Assembly (NCBI GenBank): GCA_910575605.1
Contig: CAJTEW010000002.1
Coordinates: 326,990-390,989 of the forward strand
DNA from: Lachnospiraceae bacterium
Lineage (GTDB): Bacteria; Bacillota; Clostridia; Lachnospirales; Lachnospiraceae
Direction of reading: 5' to 3'
Length of the DNA stretch: 64,000 nucleotides
Below are positions 51,384 through 59,902 of this stretch, in pieces. Made by a program: the position numbers and the translations under genes. The notes beneath the pieces are model-generated. The model searched no databases, was not told the origin of the DNA, and saw nothing but the letters and a program-made list of their open reading frames with translations. Numbering within the stretch: position 1 is the stretch's first letter; every line of letters starts with the position of its first letter.

Positions 51384-54272
51384 TCAGGGCAGACGCGCAA
51401 ATGTATAAAAGTGCTGCTGCCAGTAGCTTGTGTTGATATTTGCGTAGGAGATCGGGTCCCCGCAGTGGATCATCATCCCGTTGCCCACATAGATTCCCAC
51501 ATGGCTTGCGCCGCTGGTATTGTAGGTGCCCTGGAAGAATATCAGGTCGCCAGGCCTTGCATCCGCGCTTGATACAGGCGTGCACACGCCTAAAAGCCCG
51601 TCTGCGGTAAGACGTCCGAAATTCCAGCCCACGCCGCAATGGTTGACTACCCAGGAAACATAGCCGGAACAGTCAAAGGAAGTGGAAGGGCTCGCGCCTC
51701 CCCACACATACGGATAGCCCAAATACTTTTCAGCCTCCGCAAGCATGGCCGCAAATTTTTCATCCGCAAGGGCCTCCGGCGGGACGTCATAATCAAAATA
51801 GTTCCCTCCGCCGCCTGCGCCTGCCTCCGGTAAATGCCGCTCGCTGGTATCGCCGGTATCGGCAAAATACAACGGGTTCATATACTGACCGTCAACTAGC
51901 ACCTCCAGGTGCAGGTGCGGCCCGGTGGAATTTCCGGTGCTGCCGACCTTCGCGATCACATCCCCGGCCTTTACCTCCTGTCCGGCAGATACAAAAATCT
52001 GTGAACAGTGGCCGTATTTGGTGGTAAGGGAGCGCCCCTCATAAGCCTCGCCCTCAATGGCAACGCACAGGCCGTATCCGCCGGCTTCACCGGCCAGCGT
52101 GACCGTGCCGTCATGCCCGGCTAAAATCTCCGTGCCCTGGGGCATCCCGATGTCAACGCCGGTATGGTAGTTCTTTCCCCCGCTGATCGGGTGTACCCGG
52201 TAGCCGTAGTAGCTGGTGACATAGGGCAGCCAGTTCGTGCCAAATACATTTTTCACATACTGCCGGTTGCCTTTGGTCTGCAACAGAATCTCGCAGATTT
52301 CCTTCTGGTCTGCGTTCATGCGTGAAACAACCAGGTTTTCAAGCGGCGTAGAAGTAAGCGTTACATTTAGGATGTGCCACTCATAAGGCACTTCTTCCTC
52401 TGTTTCCTCGCCGGTCTCCGGGTCAACGCTGGTTTCTGTCCGGTAGCGGGTTTCCGTTTCTTCTGAAAAAGACAGGGAATACTGCCCGTTAAACAGCTCC
52501 CGGAGGACGCCCTCGATCTGCGCATAGGTAAAATTCTGATAGGCAGAAGTGAGGTACCCCATTAAGACATAGGGATCATGCTCAATGGGGCCGATATTAT
52601 AGCGGTACTCGTCATAGCCGGGCCGGTCCGATTCCACACGGTTAATCTGCATCTGCAGGTCCGTTTCCCACTCGGTATAAGCAAGCTCCGCATTGTTGAT
52701 GTCCGCATCGTCCGCCAGATAGGTAGAGGCTGCAAGGCTGCCCAGCCCTCCGGCCCCCAGGTTGGAAAAGGAAGAAATCATGGACGCGATCAGGAAAAAT
52801 ACCAAAAGGAGCAGGAGCACGATCCCGCATATGACCGGGTGGCGCCTGACGGCATGGACCACGCCGGCAGCGATCTTTTCCGTAGTAACGGCGGTGTCCT
52901 TTGCACGCTTTCCCGCTTTTTTCGCTTCTCTGGCTGCTTTGGCATACTGGCGTTTTATCTTTTGTTTCTGCCACATCCGGACAAGAAGGTTTTTCTTCAG
53001 TTCCGGGCTGTCATGCAGGGTCTGCCGGTAGGCAAGCCGGGCATTGGACCTGGCTGATCTCTGCTGTAATTTTGCCACCCTGCGGTACGGCGCCGTCTTA
53101 TGCCTGTGATATGCCATGCGCAGCCCCGATTCGCTTACAAGCTCGGTGCGGTGGGCCGCTTTAATGCCGACATTTTCATTCTCTGCCTGGTAAATCTTTT
53201 TATGGGCGTAACCCACCGCCATATTTGCGCCGGCCTTTACCGGGCGCATCGGAATGGGACCCTTGACATGGGCCCGCTGGGATTTCACCTCCTTTTCAAA
53301 TTTCAGGCGCTTTTTGGCCTTGCCCGTATCGGGATCAGAAGATGTTTCCATCCGCAGCTTACGGCGGGCAGGAAGGCGGTTTTCCGCCTGTTCCAGTTTT
53401 TCCGCTGTCCGTTCTGCCTTCCGTCGGACTTTCGTGAGCTTCTTATCCGCTGTTTCCGGCGGGAGTTCGTCAGCGGTAAATTCCAGCTTGGAAGGCCGTT
53501 TTGGTTCTCCTTCGGCTGCCTCCGGCGGTTTCTCCTGAGGTTCCCCGGCTTTTGCCGCCTCCTGAAAGCGCTGTTGGTATTTATTACCATGCTGCCGTGT
53601 CCGGTTCCAGTGTCCTGCCTGGCCGGAGTTTTCTTCCCCTTTCTGTGCCCCGGCTCCTTCCTGAAATAGTTTCCCATACCGGGAATCCGCACCTTTCGGA
53701 CCGTGTTTTGCAAAAGCTGTCCGTCCGGGATTTTCCTGTCTGGAATTCTCCTGTGGGGATTCTTCCTGCCTGAAATTCTGGTAAGCGGAATTGCGCCTCT
53801 CTGGGCCCTCCTGCCTGGGTCCTTCCTGCCTGGAATCCCTGTAAGCGGCATTGCGTCTCCCTGGGCTCTCCTGGCCGGAATCCTTCTGCCTGGAATCTCT
53901 GTAAGCGGCATTGCTCTGTCCCTGGCCGCCCCGCCCGGATTCCTTTAGCCCGGTTTCCGGTGCGTATGGCTCTGATCCGGTTGGTTCCTGTCCGGGAAAA
54001 ACCTGAATAGGAGAATCCTGTGCTGCCGTATCACTGTTTTCGCAACCGGCAAATATATCTGATCCATAAGTTTCCGTCTGCACCGGCGCCGCCTGCCTGC
54101 GGTTCCTTGAAGTGCCGGAAGAAGGGGCGTCCCTTGCCCGGCGCAGGTCATAATCCGGCTCTCCCTGCCGGGCCGCCATGCGGTCCTCCCCGTGGGAATC
54201 CCGCGCCGGCATCCGGGCATCTTTCTGTTTTCTCTGAAAATTCCTGTCACGCGCCGTTGTCCTCACCTCCAA
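51384..54272 (-). CDS. Bifunctional M23 / NlpC-P60 cell-wall hydrolase of the conjugation apparatus
   Basis: A 962-residue VirB1-like protein. Residues 1-470 are a basic, Arg/Gln-rich cytoplasmic region, with three 20-residue repeats at 121-180. A membrane helix (479-500) precedes an extracellular VirB8-like or linker region. Then comes an M23 LytM peptidase (His703, Asp707, HLH 786-788) and an NlpC/P60 domain (Cys868 in FDCSG, His924). It opens peptidoglycan for the mating channel. Start given is TTG 54272, which overlaps its only possible ribosome-binding site; ATG 54212 is an alternative. Follows VirB4 by 25 nt. Confidence 0.9.
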   Translation of the reverse strand: MEVRTTARDRNFQRKQKDARMPARDSHGEDRMAARQGEPDYDLRRARDAPSSGTSRNRRQAAPVQTETYGSDIFAGCENSDTAAQDSPIQVFPGQEPTGSEPYAPETGLKESGRGGQGQSNAAYRDSRQKDSGQESPGRRNAAYRDSRQEGPRQEGPERRNSAYQNFRQEESPQENSRQENPGRTAFAKHGPKGADSRYGKLFQEGAGAQKGEENSGQAGHWNRTRQHGNKYQQRFQEAAKAGEPQEKPPEAAEGEPKRPSKLEFTADELPPETADKKLTKVRRKAERTAEKLEQAENRLPARRKLRMETSSDPDTGKAKKRLKFEKEVKSQRAHVKGPIPMRPVKAGANMAVGYAHKKIYQAENENVGIKAAHRTELVSESGLRMAYHRHKTAPYRRVAKLQQRSARSNARLAYRQTLHDSPELKKNLLVRMWQKQKIKRQYAKAAREAKKAGKRAKDTAVTTEKIAAGVVHAVRRHPVICGIVLLLLLVFFLIASMISSFSNLGAGGLGSLAASTYLADDADINNAELAYTEWETDLQMQINRVESDRPGYDEYRYNIGPIEHDPYVLMGYLTSAYQNFTYAQIEGVLRELFNGQYSLSFSEETETRYRTETSVDPETGEETEEEVPYEWHILNVTLTSTPLENLVVSRMNADQKEICEILLQTKGNRQYVKNVFGTNWLPYVTSYYGYRVHPISGGKNYHTGVDIGMPQGTEILAGHDGTVTLAGEAGGYGLCVAIEGEAYEGRSLTTKYGHCSQIFVSAGQEVKAGDVIAKVGSTGNSTGPHLHLEVLVDGQYMNPLYFADTGDTSERHLPEAGAGGGGNYFDYDVPPEALADEKFAAMLAEAEKYLGYPYVWGGASPSTSFDCSGYVSWVVNHCGVGWNFGRLTADGLLGVCTPVSSADARPGDLIFFQGTYNTSGASHVGIYVGNGMMIHCGDPISYANINTSYWQQHFYTFARLP
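53733..53912 (-). repeat. Three 60-nt tandem repeats inside the hydrolase gene
   Basis: Codons 121-180 are three 20-residue units, each starting N-A/S-A-Y-x-x-x-R-Q and rich in Arg, Gln, Pro and Glu. The DNA copies are diverged but in phase. Copy number may vary by slippage. Confidence 0.7.
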
Positions 54273-54297
54273 TCGCTTTCAGGGTATTTTTGTTTCC

Positions 54298-56772
54298 TCA
54301 TGCCTTCGTCCCCGCCACTTCATCAGGCCGTGTTGTAAGTACGCTGTACAGCAGGGTATCCTTCGGAAAATGATCGACAAAGGGGATAATCACATTCCCG
54401 AAGAACAGAAGCCCCTCGCCGGGGCCGGAATGGGTCACATAGGAAAGCTGGTGCGGGGAAATCCCCAGCTGCTTCGCCAGAATCTGCCGGTCCCCCTGGG
54501 CCTGGTTCAGCATGTAGATAAAATCCGAGTTTTCAAAAATATTCTCGATCTCACGGGAGGCCAGCAGGTCCTTCACGTTCTGCGTCAGGCCGCTCGGTAT
54601 GCCGCCCCATTTCCTGAACCGTTTCCAGATTTCCACGCTGAAACTTCCGGTCTGGCCTTTCAGAAGGAGATGGAATTCGTCAACATAGAACCAGGTCGTC
54701 TTATGCTTGGAGCGGTTGGCCGTGACACGGTTCCACACGGCGTCCTGCATAATCAAAAGGCCGATCTCTTTCAGGGCCTTGCCCAGAGACTTTAACTGGA
54801 AGCAGAGTACCCGGTGGTTGTTCATATCAATGTTGGACCTGTGATTGAATACATTCAGGGAGCCGTTCACGTAGATTTCCAGCGCCGTGGCGATATTCTG
54901 CGCCTCCGGCTCGGACTGTTTCAAAAGCAGCCCGTACAGGTCTCCCAGGACCGGCATATTCTCCGGGCGCGGGTCCTGCAGGTAATCCCGGTACACCAGC
55001 CTTGTGCAGCGGTCAATGATGGTCCTCTCAATCGGGGAAAGCCCCTCCTTGCCGCCGATCACCAGGTCGCACAGGGACAGGATAAAATCGCTTTTCAGCG
55101 TGATGGGGTTTTCATCATCCGAATAGTCCAGGTTAATGTCCATCGGATTGATATAGTTGGTGGAAGTCGGGGAAATGTCAATGACCTGCCCCTGGGAGCC
55201 GAACTGCTGTACTAAAGGCCCGTACTCATTTTCCGGGTCTGCAATGATGATGTCATCCTCCGTTAAAAGGAACACATTGACGATCTCACGCTTTGCCGAG
55301 AAAGACTTGCCGCTGCCCGGCGTGCCTAAGAACAGGCCGTTGGGGTTCTTTAAGTTCTTGCGGTTCGCCATGATCAGGTTGTTGCTTAAAGCGTTCAGGC
55401 CATAATAAAGCGCCTCGCCCTCCTGGAACAGCTCGCAGGTCGTGAACGGCACGAAAATGGCGGTGCTGCTGGTCGTAAGCCCCCGCTCAATCTCAATCTG
55501 GTTCAGCCCTAATGCAAGGGAGGACATAAGCCCCTGTTCCTGCTGGAAGTCCAGACGTTTCAGGGCACAGTTATATTTCTGCGCAATGCCGGAGGCAGAC
55601 AGGATGTCATTAAGCAGCTTCTGGCGTTTCGGCGCGATGTTCTCCACCAGTACCGTGACTAAAAACATCCGCTCATTCCGGCTCTGCAAATCCTGTAAGA
55701 GATTTTTTGCTTCTTCGCCATAGGTGGCAAGGTCGGTAGGTATGATGTCCATGTCATATCCGGCACGGACCGCTTTCTTCTGTTCCTCTATGGTCATTTT
55801 CTGCAGGTCTGACATTTTACGCTTAATATTTTTAATAGCCTGCGCCTGGTCGATGGACTGGATATGCAGGTTCACCGTCACAGCATCGTCCAGGTCAAGG
55901 AGCTCCGCCAGCAGCCGGTCCGTCAGCTCCGGCGCTAAAATCTGCAAAAAGGACACCGCCCCGGAATGGTCGGCTACCCGGAAGGTCTTTCCGTCATTCG
56001 AGAAGGACAGACCGGAGGGCGCAATAAAATCTTTTGTGGACAGCCCGGTTTTCGGGAGGTCCGCCCAGGTAAAATGAAACTTTTCCTGCCCGTCCGGGTG
56101 GAGCTGGCTGTGAAGGAGCTCCAGGCGTTCCAGCCCGTCTAATGGCTTTGCCTGGGCTCCCAGGGCCTTGAAATTCGCCAGCACGTCGGCCTCGATCCGC
56201 TCCAGGCGCATTTTCGCAGTGCGAAGGTCGTCAGCCTCAATGCCAAAAGTGATATATTTCCGCTTGGTAAGACCGTTGTTGCCTTTTTGGAGCTGACCTT
56301 TCAGCATATCCCCATATTCTTTGCGGATTCCGTCATATTCGTCGCCACGGATGGGGATATCAATACTGCGGGCGAAATCCTGCATGTTGGCCCGCTGGTT
56401 GATAAAGGTAAGCTGCACATGGATCGAAGCGTCAAAATAATTGAGGAAATCACAGTAGCCCTCAAAAATCTGCGCCTTGTCATCCGCCTGTGCGAGCTGG
56501 TAGTTAATATCAAAAAACTGCACCGTCTTGGTGTAGAGCTTATCCGTCAGCCGGCAGATCCCGTCACGATACATTTCTTTATAGGGAATACTCTGCTGGA
56601 CCGTCTGCGGGGCGTCCGATTTAAGCCCACTGAAAAAGCCGCCTTTCCTGGACGGCTTTATGCGGGAAGCATTACGCCCGCCTGTTTTTGCGTCTGCCCT
56701 GGCCTTTTTTGCCTGCCTGATGTTTCTTTGCAGGCGCTTTTCCTGGGCCTCCTGCTGTCTGGTTTTTGGCAA
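54298..56772 (-). CDS. VirB4-family conjugation ATPase
   Basis: An 824-residue T4SS ATPase. The N-terminal CagE/VirB4 domain runs to about 440; Walker A GTPGSGKS is at 483-490, with Walker B-type IIADPENEY and later FYVDEFHLLL and QNVKDLL. It powers assembly and transfer at the inner face of the membrane. Start is TTG 56772 with AAGGAGG 9 nt upstream, inside the PrgI gene (101-nt overlap), so the two are translationally coupled. Confidence 0.94.
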   Translation of the reverse strand: MPKTRQQEAQEKRLQRNIRQAKKARADAKTGGRNASRIKPSRKGGFFSGLKSDAPQTVQQSIPYKEMYRDGICRLTDKLYTKTVQFFDINYQLAQADDKAQIFEGYCDFLNYFDASIHVQLTFINQRANMQDFARSIDIPIRGDEYDGIRKEYGDMLKGQLQKGNNGLTKRKYITFGIEADDLRTAKMRLERIEADVLANFKALGAQAKPLDGLERLELLHSQLHPDGQEKFHFTWADLPKTGLSTKDFIAPSGLSFSNDGKTFRVADHSGAVSFLQILAPELTDRLLAELLDLDDAVTVNLHIQSIDQAQAIKNIKRKMSDLQKMTIEEQKKAVRAGYDMDIIPTDLATYGEEAKNLLQDLQSRNERMFLVTVLVENIAPKRQKLLNDILSASGIAQKYNCALKRLDFQQEQGLMSSLALGLNQIEIERGLTTSSTAIFVPFTTCELFQEGEALYYGLNALSNNLIMANRKNLKNPNGLFLGTPGSGKSFSAKREIVNVFLLTEDDIIIADPENEYGPLVQQFGSQGQVIDISPTSTNYINPMDINLDYSDDENPITLKSDFILSLCDLVIGGKEGLSPIERTIIDRCTRLVYRDYLQDPRPENMPVLGDLYGLLLKQSEPEAQNIATALEIYVNGSLNVFNHRSNIDMNNHRVLCFQLKSLGKALKEIGLLIMQDAVWNRVTANRSKHKTTWFYVDEFHLLLKGQTGSFSVEIWKRFRKWGGIPSGLTQNVKDLLASREIENIFENSDFIYMLNQAQGDRQILAKQLGISPHQLSYVTHSGPGEGLLFFGNVIIPFVDHFPKDTLLYSVLTTRPDEVAGTKA

Positions 56773-57106
56773 TCCTCATAACCTCCTTCTCTGACATGGA
56801 TTTATACAAATTTTCCGTCCGGTATGGCCGTTTCTTCGGCCAGAGCTTATAGCGGAGCCTGTTTTTCAGAAGTTTCTCCGCCGGCTGCCCGTCCCGCTCA
56901 TACATGGCGAAAAAGAAAAAGGGCATCATAAGCCCGATCATCAACAGCACCGCCGCCGAATTGCCGACAGCGCCGCGGGTAAGGAAATATACCGGCAGCC
57001 CCACCAGCGCGGCCAGGCTGAAACAAATAAGCTGACGCTTCGTCAGGTTAAACGCCAGCTTGGTCTTGACTTTCGTTAAGTCTTTGGGTACAGGTACATA
57101 GGGCAT
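56672..57106 (-). CDS. PrgI-family (VirB3-like) membrane protein
   Basis: A 144-residue protein: MPYVPVPKDLTKVKTKLAFN, two helices (about 27-45 and 49-68), then a basic cytoplasmic C-terminus (Lys/Arg-rich to the end). PrgI proteins are the VirB3 counterpart of Gram-positive T4SS and are always next to VirB4. The last 33 codons overlap virB4 in another frame. Confidence 0.92.
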   Translation of the reverse strand: MPYVPVPKDLTKVKTKLAFNLTKRQLICFSLAALVGLPVYFLTRGAVGNSAAVLLMIGLMMPFFFFAMYERDGQPAEKLLKNRLRYKLWPKKRPYRTENLYKSMSEKEVMRIAKNQTAGGPGKAPAKKHQAGKKGQGRRKNRRA

Positions 57107-57134
57107 GTAAATTCACCTCCATTCATGCTGTATA

Positions 57135-57692
57135 TCACTTATTCCGTTCCTGCATCGTGATTGTGGATTCCACTTCATTGCCCCACACATCCCAGCCGGG
57201 GGTCTGCTGCCTCGCAAAAAGTTCTACCCTGGGCTGGTCACCCATGAGTTTTACAATTTTATCCCGTACCTCATCCGGTTTCTTGCTGTGCTGCTCAATA
57301 TGGGAGACCACAAACTGGTGGATTCCCGCGCACTGGCGTTTCGGGCGTCCGCGTGTCGCCAGAAGGCATACCTCGGCGTTGCTCCGGGTCCAGAACCCCA
57401 TCCCGTAAAACCAGGAATCCGCTTTCCGGTTCTGTTTGAGCCAGAGGAAGGCCAGCGTCTTATATTTGAACCCCCATGCTTCGATTACCCGGAACGCCTC
57501 ATTAAGCTGTGGGAAGGTTGCCCATAGGAAAAGCGCACTGTCTTTGGCCGCAAGGTCTGCAACCGGCAGCGCGCATATATCGTCCATGCTCATGGTAGGG
57601 TAGTGGTTTTCAGCCACCCCGTTGCCGCGTTTCATATCATAGCGCCAGGGCGGGTCTGCGTACACGATGCCATATTCTCCGGCCTCCGCCAT
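57135..57692 (-). CDS. MT-A70-type adenine methyltransferase
   Basis: A 185-residue SAM-dependent N6-adenine methyltransferase with the catalytic DPPW (YADPPWRYD), FLWATFPQL, and NAEVCLLATRGRPKR. Small size and position inside the T4SS operon are typical of ICEs. It probably methylates element DNA against host restriction or to mark strands; target unknown. Its ATG shares one base with the SpoVG stop (TAATG). Confidence 0.92.
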   Translation of the reverse strand: MAEAGEYGIVYADPPWRYDMKRGNGVAENHYPTMSMDDICALPVADLAAKDSALFLWATFPQLNEAFRVIEAWGFKYKTLAFLWLKQNRKADSWFYGMGFWTRSNAEVCLLATRGRPKRQCAGIHQFVVSHIEQHSKKPDEVRDKIVKLMGDQPRVELFARQQTPGWDVWGNEVESTITMQERNK

Positions 57693-58135
57693 TACCGGAC
57701 CTGCTCATTCTTGGCTGGGGCGGATTTTGCCGGGGGCGTCTTGACCTTGCCGGCATTTTCTTTCAGTGCGCCGGTCAGGGAAGGCTTCTCCGCCGCCCCC
57801 TTTGTCGCTTCAAGGGTGGCCTGCAGGTTTTCAATCGCCTGGCCGTACCCTCCGATCAGGGCGTCATTAAGCTGCCTGCGGAAATCCGCCGTCACCGGCC
57901 AGCAGACATCCCTCCATTTTCCCTGCTTATCCTGGGTGGAGGGCATATTGACGTACAGGCCGTTCTCGCCGGAGCAGATACGGAAGCCGTCGATCTTGAA
58001 ACAGTCCCCAATCGTCACATTGGCGAAAGCCAGAAGGTTCCCCATCGGGGCAATCGGGCGTACCGTTACATCCAGCTTCAAGCCCTCGCCCGCCTGGGTC
58101 TCCGGCTGCATGGTTTCATGGTTGGTCTTACTCAT
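57692..58135 (-). CDS. SpoVG-family protein with ICE tail
   Basis: A 147-residue protein. Residues 15-95 are SpoVG-like (LDVTVRPIAPMGNLLAFANV, GFRICSGENGLYVNMPS, ADFRRQLNDALI), a nucleic-acid-binding fold. The remaining 50 residues hold the tail motif EKPSLTGALKENAGK and a Pro/Lys/Ala stretch. ATG 58135 with AAGGAGG. A regulator of the transfer operon is plausible. Confidence 0.9.
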   Translation of the reverse strand: MSKTNHETMQPETQAGEGLKLDVTVRPIAPMGNLLAFANVTIGDCFKIDGFRICSGENGLYVNMPSTQDKQGKWRDVCWPVTADFRRQLNDALIGGYGQAIENLQATLEATKGAAEKPSLTGALKENAGKVKTPPAKSAPAKNEQVR

Positions 58136-58177
58136 ATAGAAAAATCCTCCTTCTTGTTAAAATAGGTCGGTTACACA

Positions 58178-59041
58178 CTAATGCGAGTTAAAAATACTTT
58201 TGGATAGCGAGCCTGTCTTAAACAGGGCAAAGGCCAGCAGGACCGTATAGCCTGCCGTGCCCCAGATCGCGCCGTGGATGTCGCCGGAAGAAGGGATTGA
58301 CTGGACCAGCGCCGCATAGATCGCGACGCAGACCATAATCAAAAACCCCTGGAAACCTAAAGCAAACAGGGAACGCAGGTAATTCGTCCCCATCTGCCCC
58401 CATTCACGGTTTGCCATTGTGGAAAACGGTATGGGTGCCAGGCTGACCGTGAGATATATTTCAATCATGCGGCCATACACAATGACAAAGATCACGATGG
58501 ACAACACCCACATGCACAGGTTGATAATGTTGGTCTCCAGCCACAGGCCGATCAGTTCCCACATCCCCATTGCTTCAAGCTGCGTCTCCAGGTCGGCCAG
58601 CGCAGCGGTAACATCCATGCTCCCGTTTATCACGCCGGAACTTTGATTCACCACATGCTGGGCGACGTCAAACACCGCCATGACGATGGTAAAGCAGTTG
58701 GTGAGCAGGTATGTGGCAACAAAGGTTTTGAAAATCCACTTGAAGATGTTGAACGTATCAAAATCGTGCATGTTGTTCTTTTCGAGGATCATCTGGATCA
58801 ATTCATAGACAAGAACAAAAGTCAGGATGATTCCCGCAATGGGAATGACGACGGTTTCAGAAAGATTCTGGATCATGCTGAACACGCCGCCATTCCACCC
58901 CTGCGGTGTCTGGCCTACCTGTGAGGCCACATCCGAGACCTGGCTGTTGACGGACTCAAAGATACTGGTGTATTGTCCTGTGATCGCTTCAATCAAGCCC
59001 TCTTTAATCCAGTCTGTTATCCATTCAAACAGACTGCCCAT
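58178..59041 (-). CDS. VirB6/TrbL-like polytopic conjugation protein
   Basis: A 287-residue inner-membrane T4SS channel component with about six helices (near 60-85, 105-130, 170-195, 200-215, 225-250, 262-280). LAPIPFSTMANREWGQMG is the conserved cytoplasmic loop before the last helices. It begins 7 nt after Maff2 with no good ribosome-binding site, so it is probably coupled to Maff2 translation. That makes correct Maff2 expression, with its intron, matter for it. Confidence 0.9.
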   Translation of the reverse strand: MGSLFEWITDWIKEGLIEAITGQYTSIFESVNSQVSDVASQVGQTPQGWNGGVFSMIQNLSETVVIPIAGIILTFVLVYELIQMILEKNNMHDFDTFNIFKWIFKTFVATYLLTNCFTIVMAVFDVAQHVVNQSSGVINGSMDVTAALADLETQLEAMGMWELIGLWLETNIINLCMWVLSIVIFVIVYGRMIEIYLTVSLAPIPFSTMANREWGQMGTNYLRSLFALGFQGFLIMVCVAIYAALVQSIPSSGDIHGAIWGTAGYTVLLAFALFKTGSLSKSIFNSH

Positions 59042-59047
59042 CGGCTA

Positions 59048-59660
59048 TTAACCGAACAGGCCGGAGAGCAGCGGGATCAGCGTGGCACCCACCAGCGCAA
59101 TACCTCCGCCAGCCATAAGCTGTTTCATCCGTTTTTGTTCACACCGGGTCGCTGCCCCGGCGCGGCCCCACTTCATAAAGAAGCGGACACCCCATGCTTT
59201 CACATGGGCGCAGACTATATCTTCACCCGCATGGAGCGGGGCAGGCTGCTTCGGGCCGCTCGGCCCTACTCCTGCAAAGGATAGTCGTTGAACCTTCCCC
59301 TGTTCGGGGCTTGGCTGCTGATCGCCCATTGTCCCGGCGTTTAGGTTCGCACCCTGCGCCATCCGTGCGTTTTTTTCTGCTTTCGCCACCGTCACATCCG
59401 GGCATGTTTCATCCCCATGTTTTGGTACGCACGGCTTTAGGGGTTCCCAGCAATTCAGCCTGTTGCCGTATGGACTTCCACCATACGCTGCACGGCAATT
59501 ACTTGTCCGTGGAGGGCGTAGCTTACCCCTGCGACTTGGCTCCGGGATTGTCATTGCCGTAACCTTCCAGAAGGTTGATGACGCCCCATGCACCGAGGCC
59601 GGCGCCCAGAGCAATCACCAGAATTTTCAAAGTATCAATCGCACTTGCAAAAAAAGCCAT
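59048..59660 (-). CDS. Maff2-family membrane protein split by an intron
   Basis: The two exon parts, 59526-59660 (45 codons, MAFFASAIDT...GNDNPGAKSQG) and 59048-59128 (26 codons plus stop, MKQLMAGGGIALVGATLIPLLSG), join in frame to a 71-residue protein. It has two membrane helices and the normal Maff2 length. ATG 59660 with AAGGAGG. Between them lies a group I intron with in-frame stops, so splicing is needed for the full protein. Maff2 is a small T4SS protein (VirB2-like in position) of these elements. Exact exon ends are inferred from the reading frame. Confidence 0.82.
59129..59525 (-). ncRNA. Group I self-splicing intron in Maff2
   Basis: About 397 nt, no endonuclease ORF. In minus-strand order the conserved core is visible: P (AATTGCTGGGAACCCCTAAA), Q (ATCAGCAGCCAAGCC), R (GTTCAACGACTA) and S (AAGATATAGTC). 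A P1 helix can form between the exon end GGGGT and the internal guide GCCCT, with the usual U-G pair. That U-G would put the 5' site after T59525, whereas the reading frame favours the site before it; the 3' site is near 59129. Splice sites are thus uncertain by a base or so. Confidence 0.88.
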
Positions 59661-59733
59661 AAAGAAAGTCCTCCTTTAATTTGAAATATATCGGTTTTGT
59701 GGTATGGCCGTATCTGGCCGGAAACGAAAAAAC

Positions 59734-59773
59734 GCCCCTGTGCTTTAAGAAAATCTGCATAAAGCACAGGGGC
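59734..59773 (-). terminator. Strong hairpin/terminator upstream of Maff2
   Basis: A perfect 14-bp stem (59734-59747 with 59760-59773, 12-nt loop) followed on the minus strand by GTTTTTTC. It stands between virD4 and Maff2. Confidence 0.8.
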
Positions 59774-59780
59774 GGCATAG

Positions 59781-59797
59781 TCCAGGAGCATCCTGGA
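59781..59797. repeat. Short perfect hairpin TCCAGGA-GCA-TCCTGGA
   Basis: A 7-bp stem with a 3-nt loop between two terminators. It may be part of a structured leader or antiterminator with its neighbours. Confidence 0.5.
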
Positions 59798-59854
59798 AAG
59801 GTATACAGTTGTCAGGGAGGGGCGCGAATCCTCAATAGAACCTCCTTCCGGTGA

Positions 59855-59892
59855 AAAGAAAAAGCCCGCTAAAGCCAGGAACTTTAACAGGC
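59855..59892 (-). terminator. Terminator just after virD4
   Basis: An 11-bp stem (59864-59874 with 59882-59892) including two G-U pairs, followed on the minus strand by TTTTTCTTTTC. It lies 11 bases past the virD4 stop. Confidence 0.75.
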
Positions 59893-59902
59893 AGCTACAT
59901 CA

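Noticed and set aside
59048..59614. 188-codon minus-strand ORF covering the intron
   Set aside because: It reads through the group I intron core; only its last 26 codons are Maff2. Not a protein of its own.
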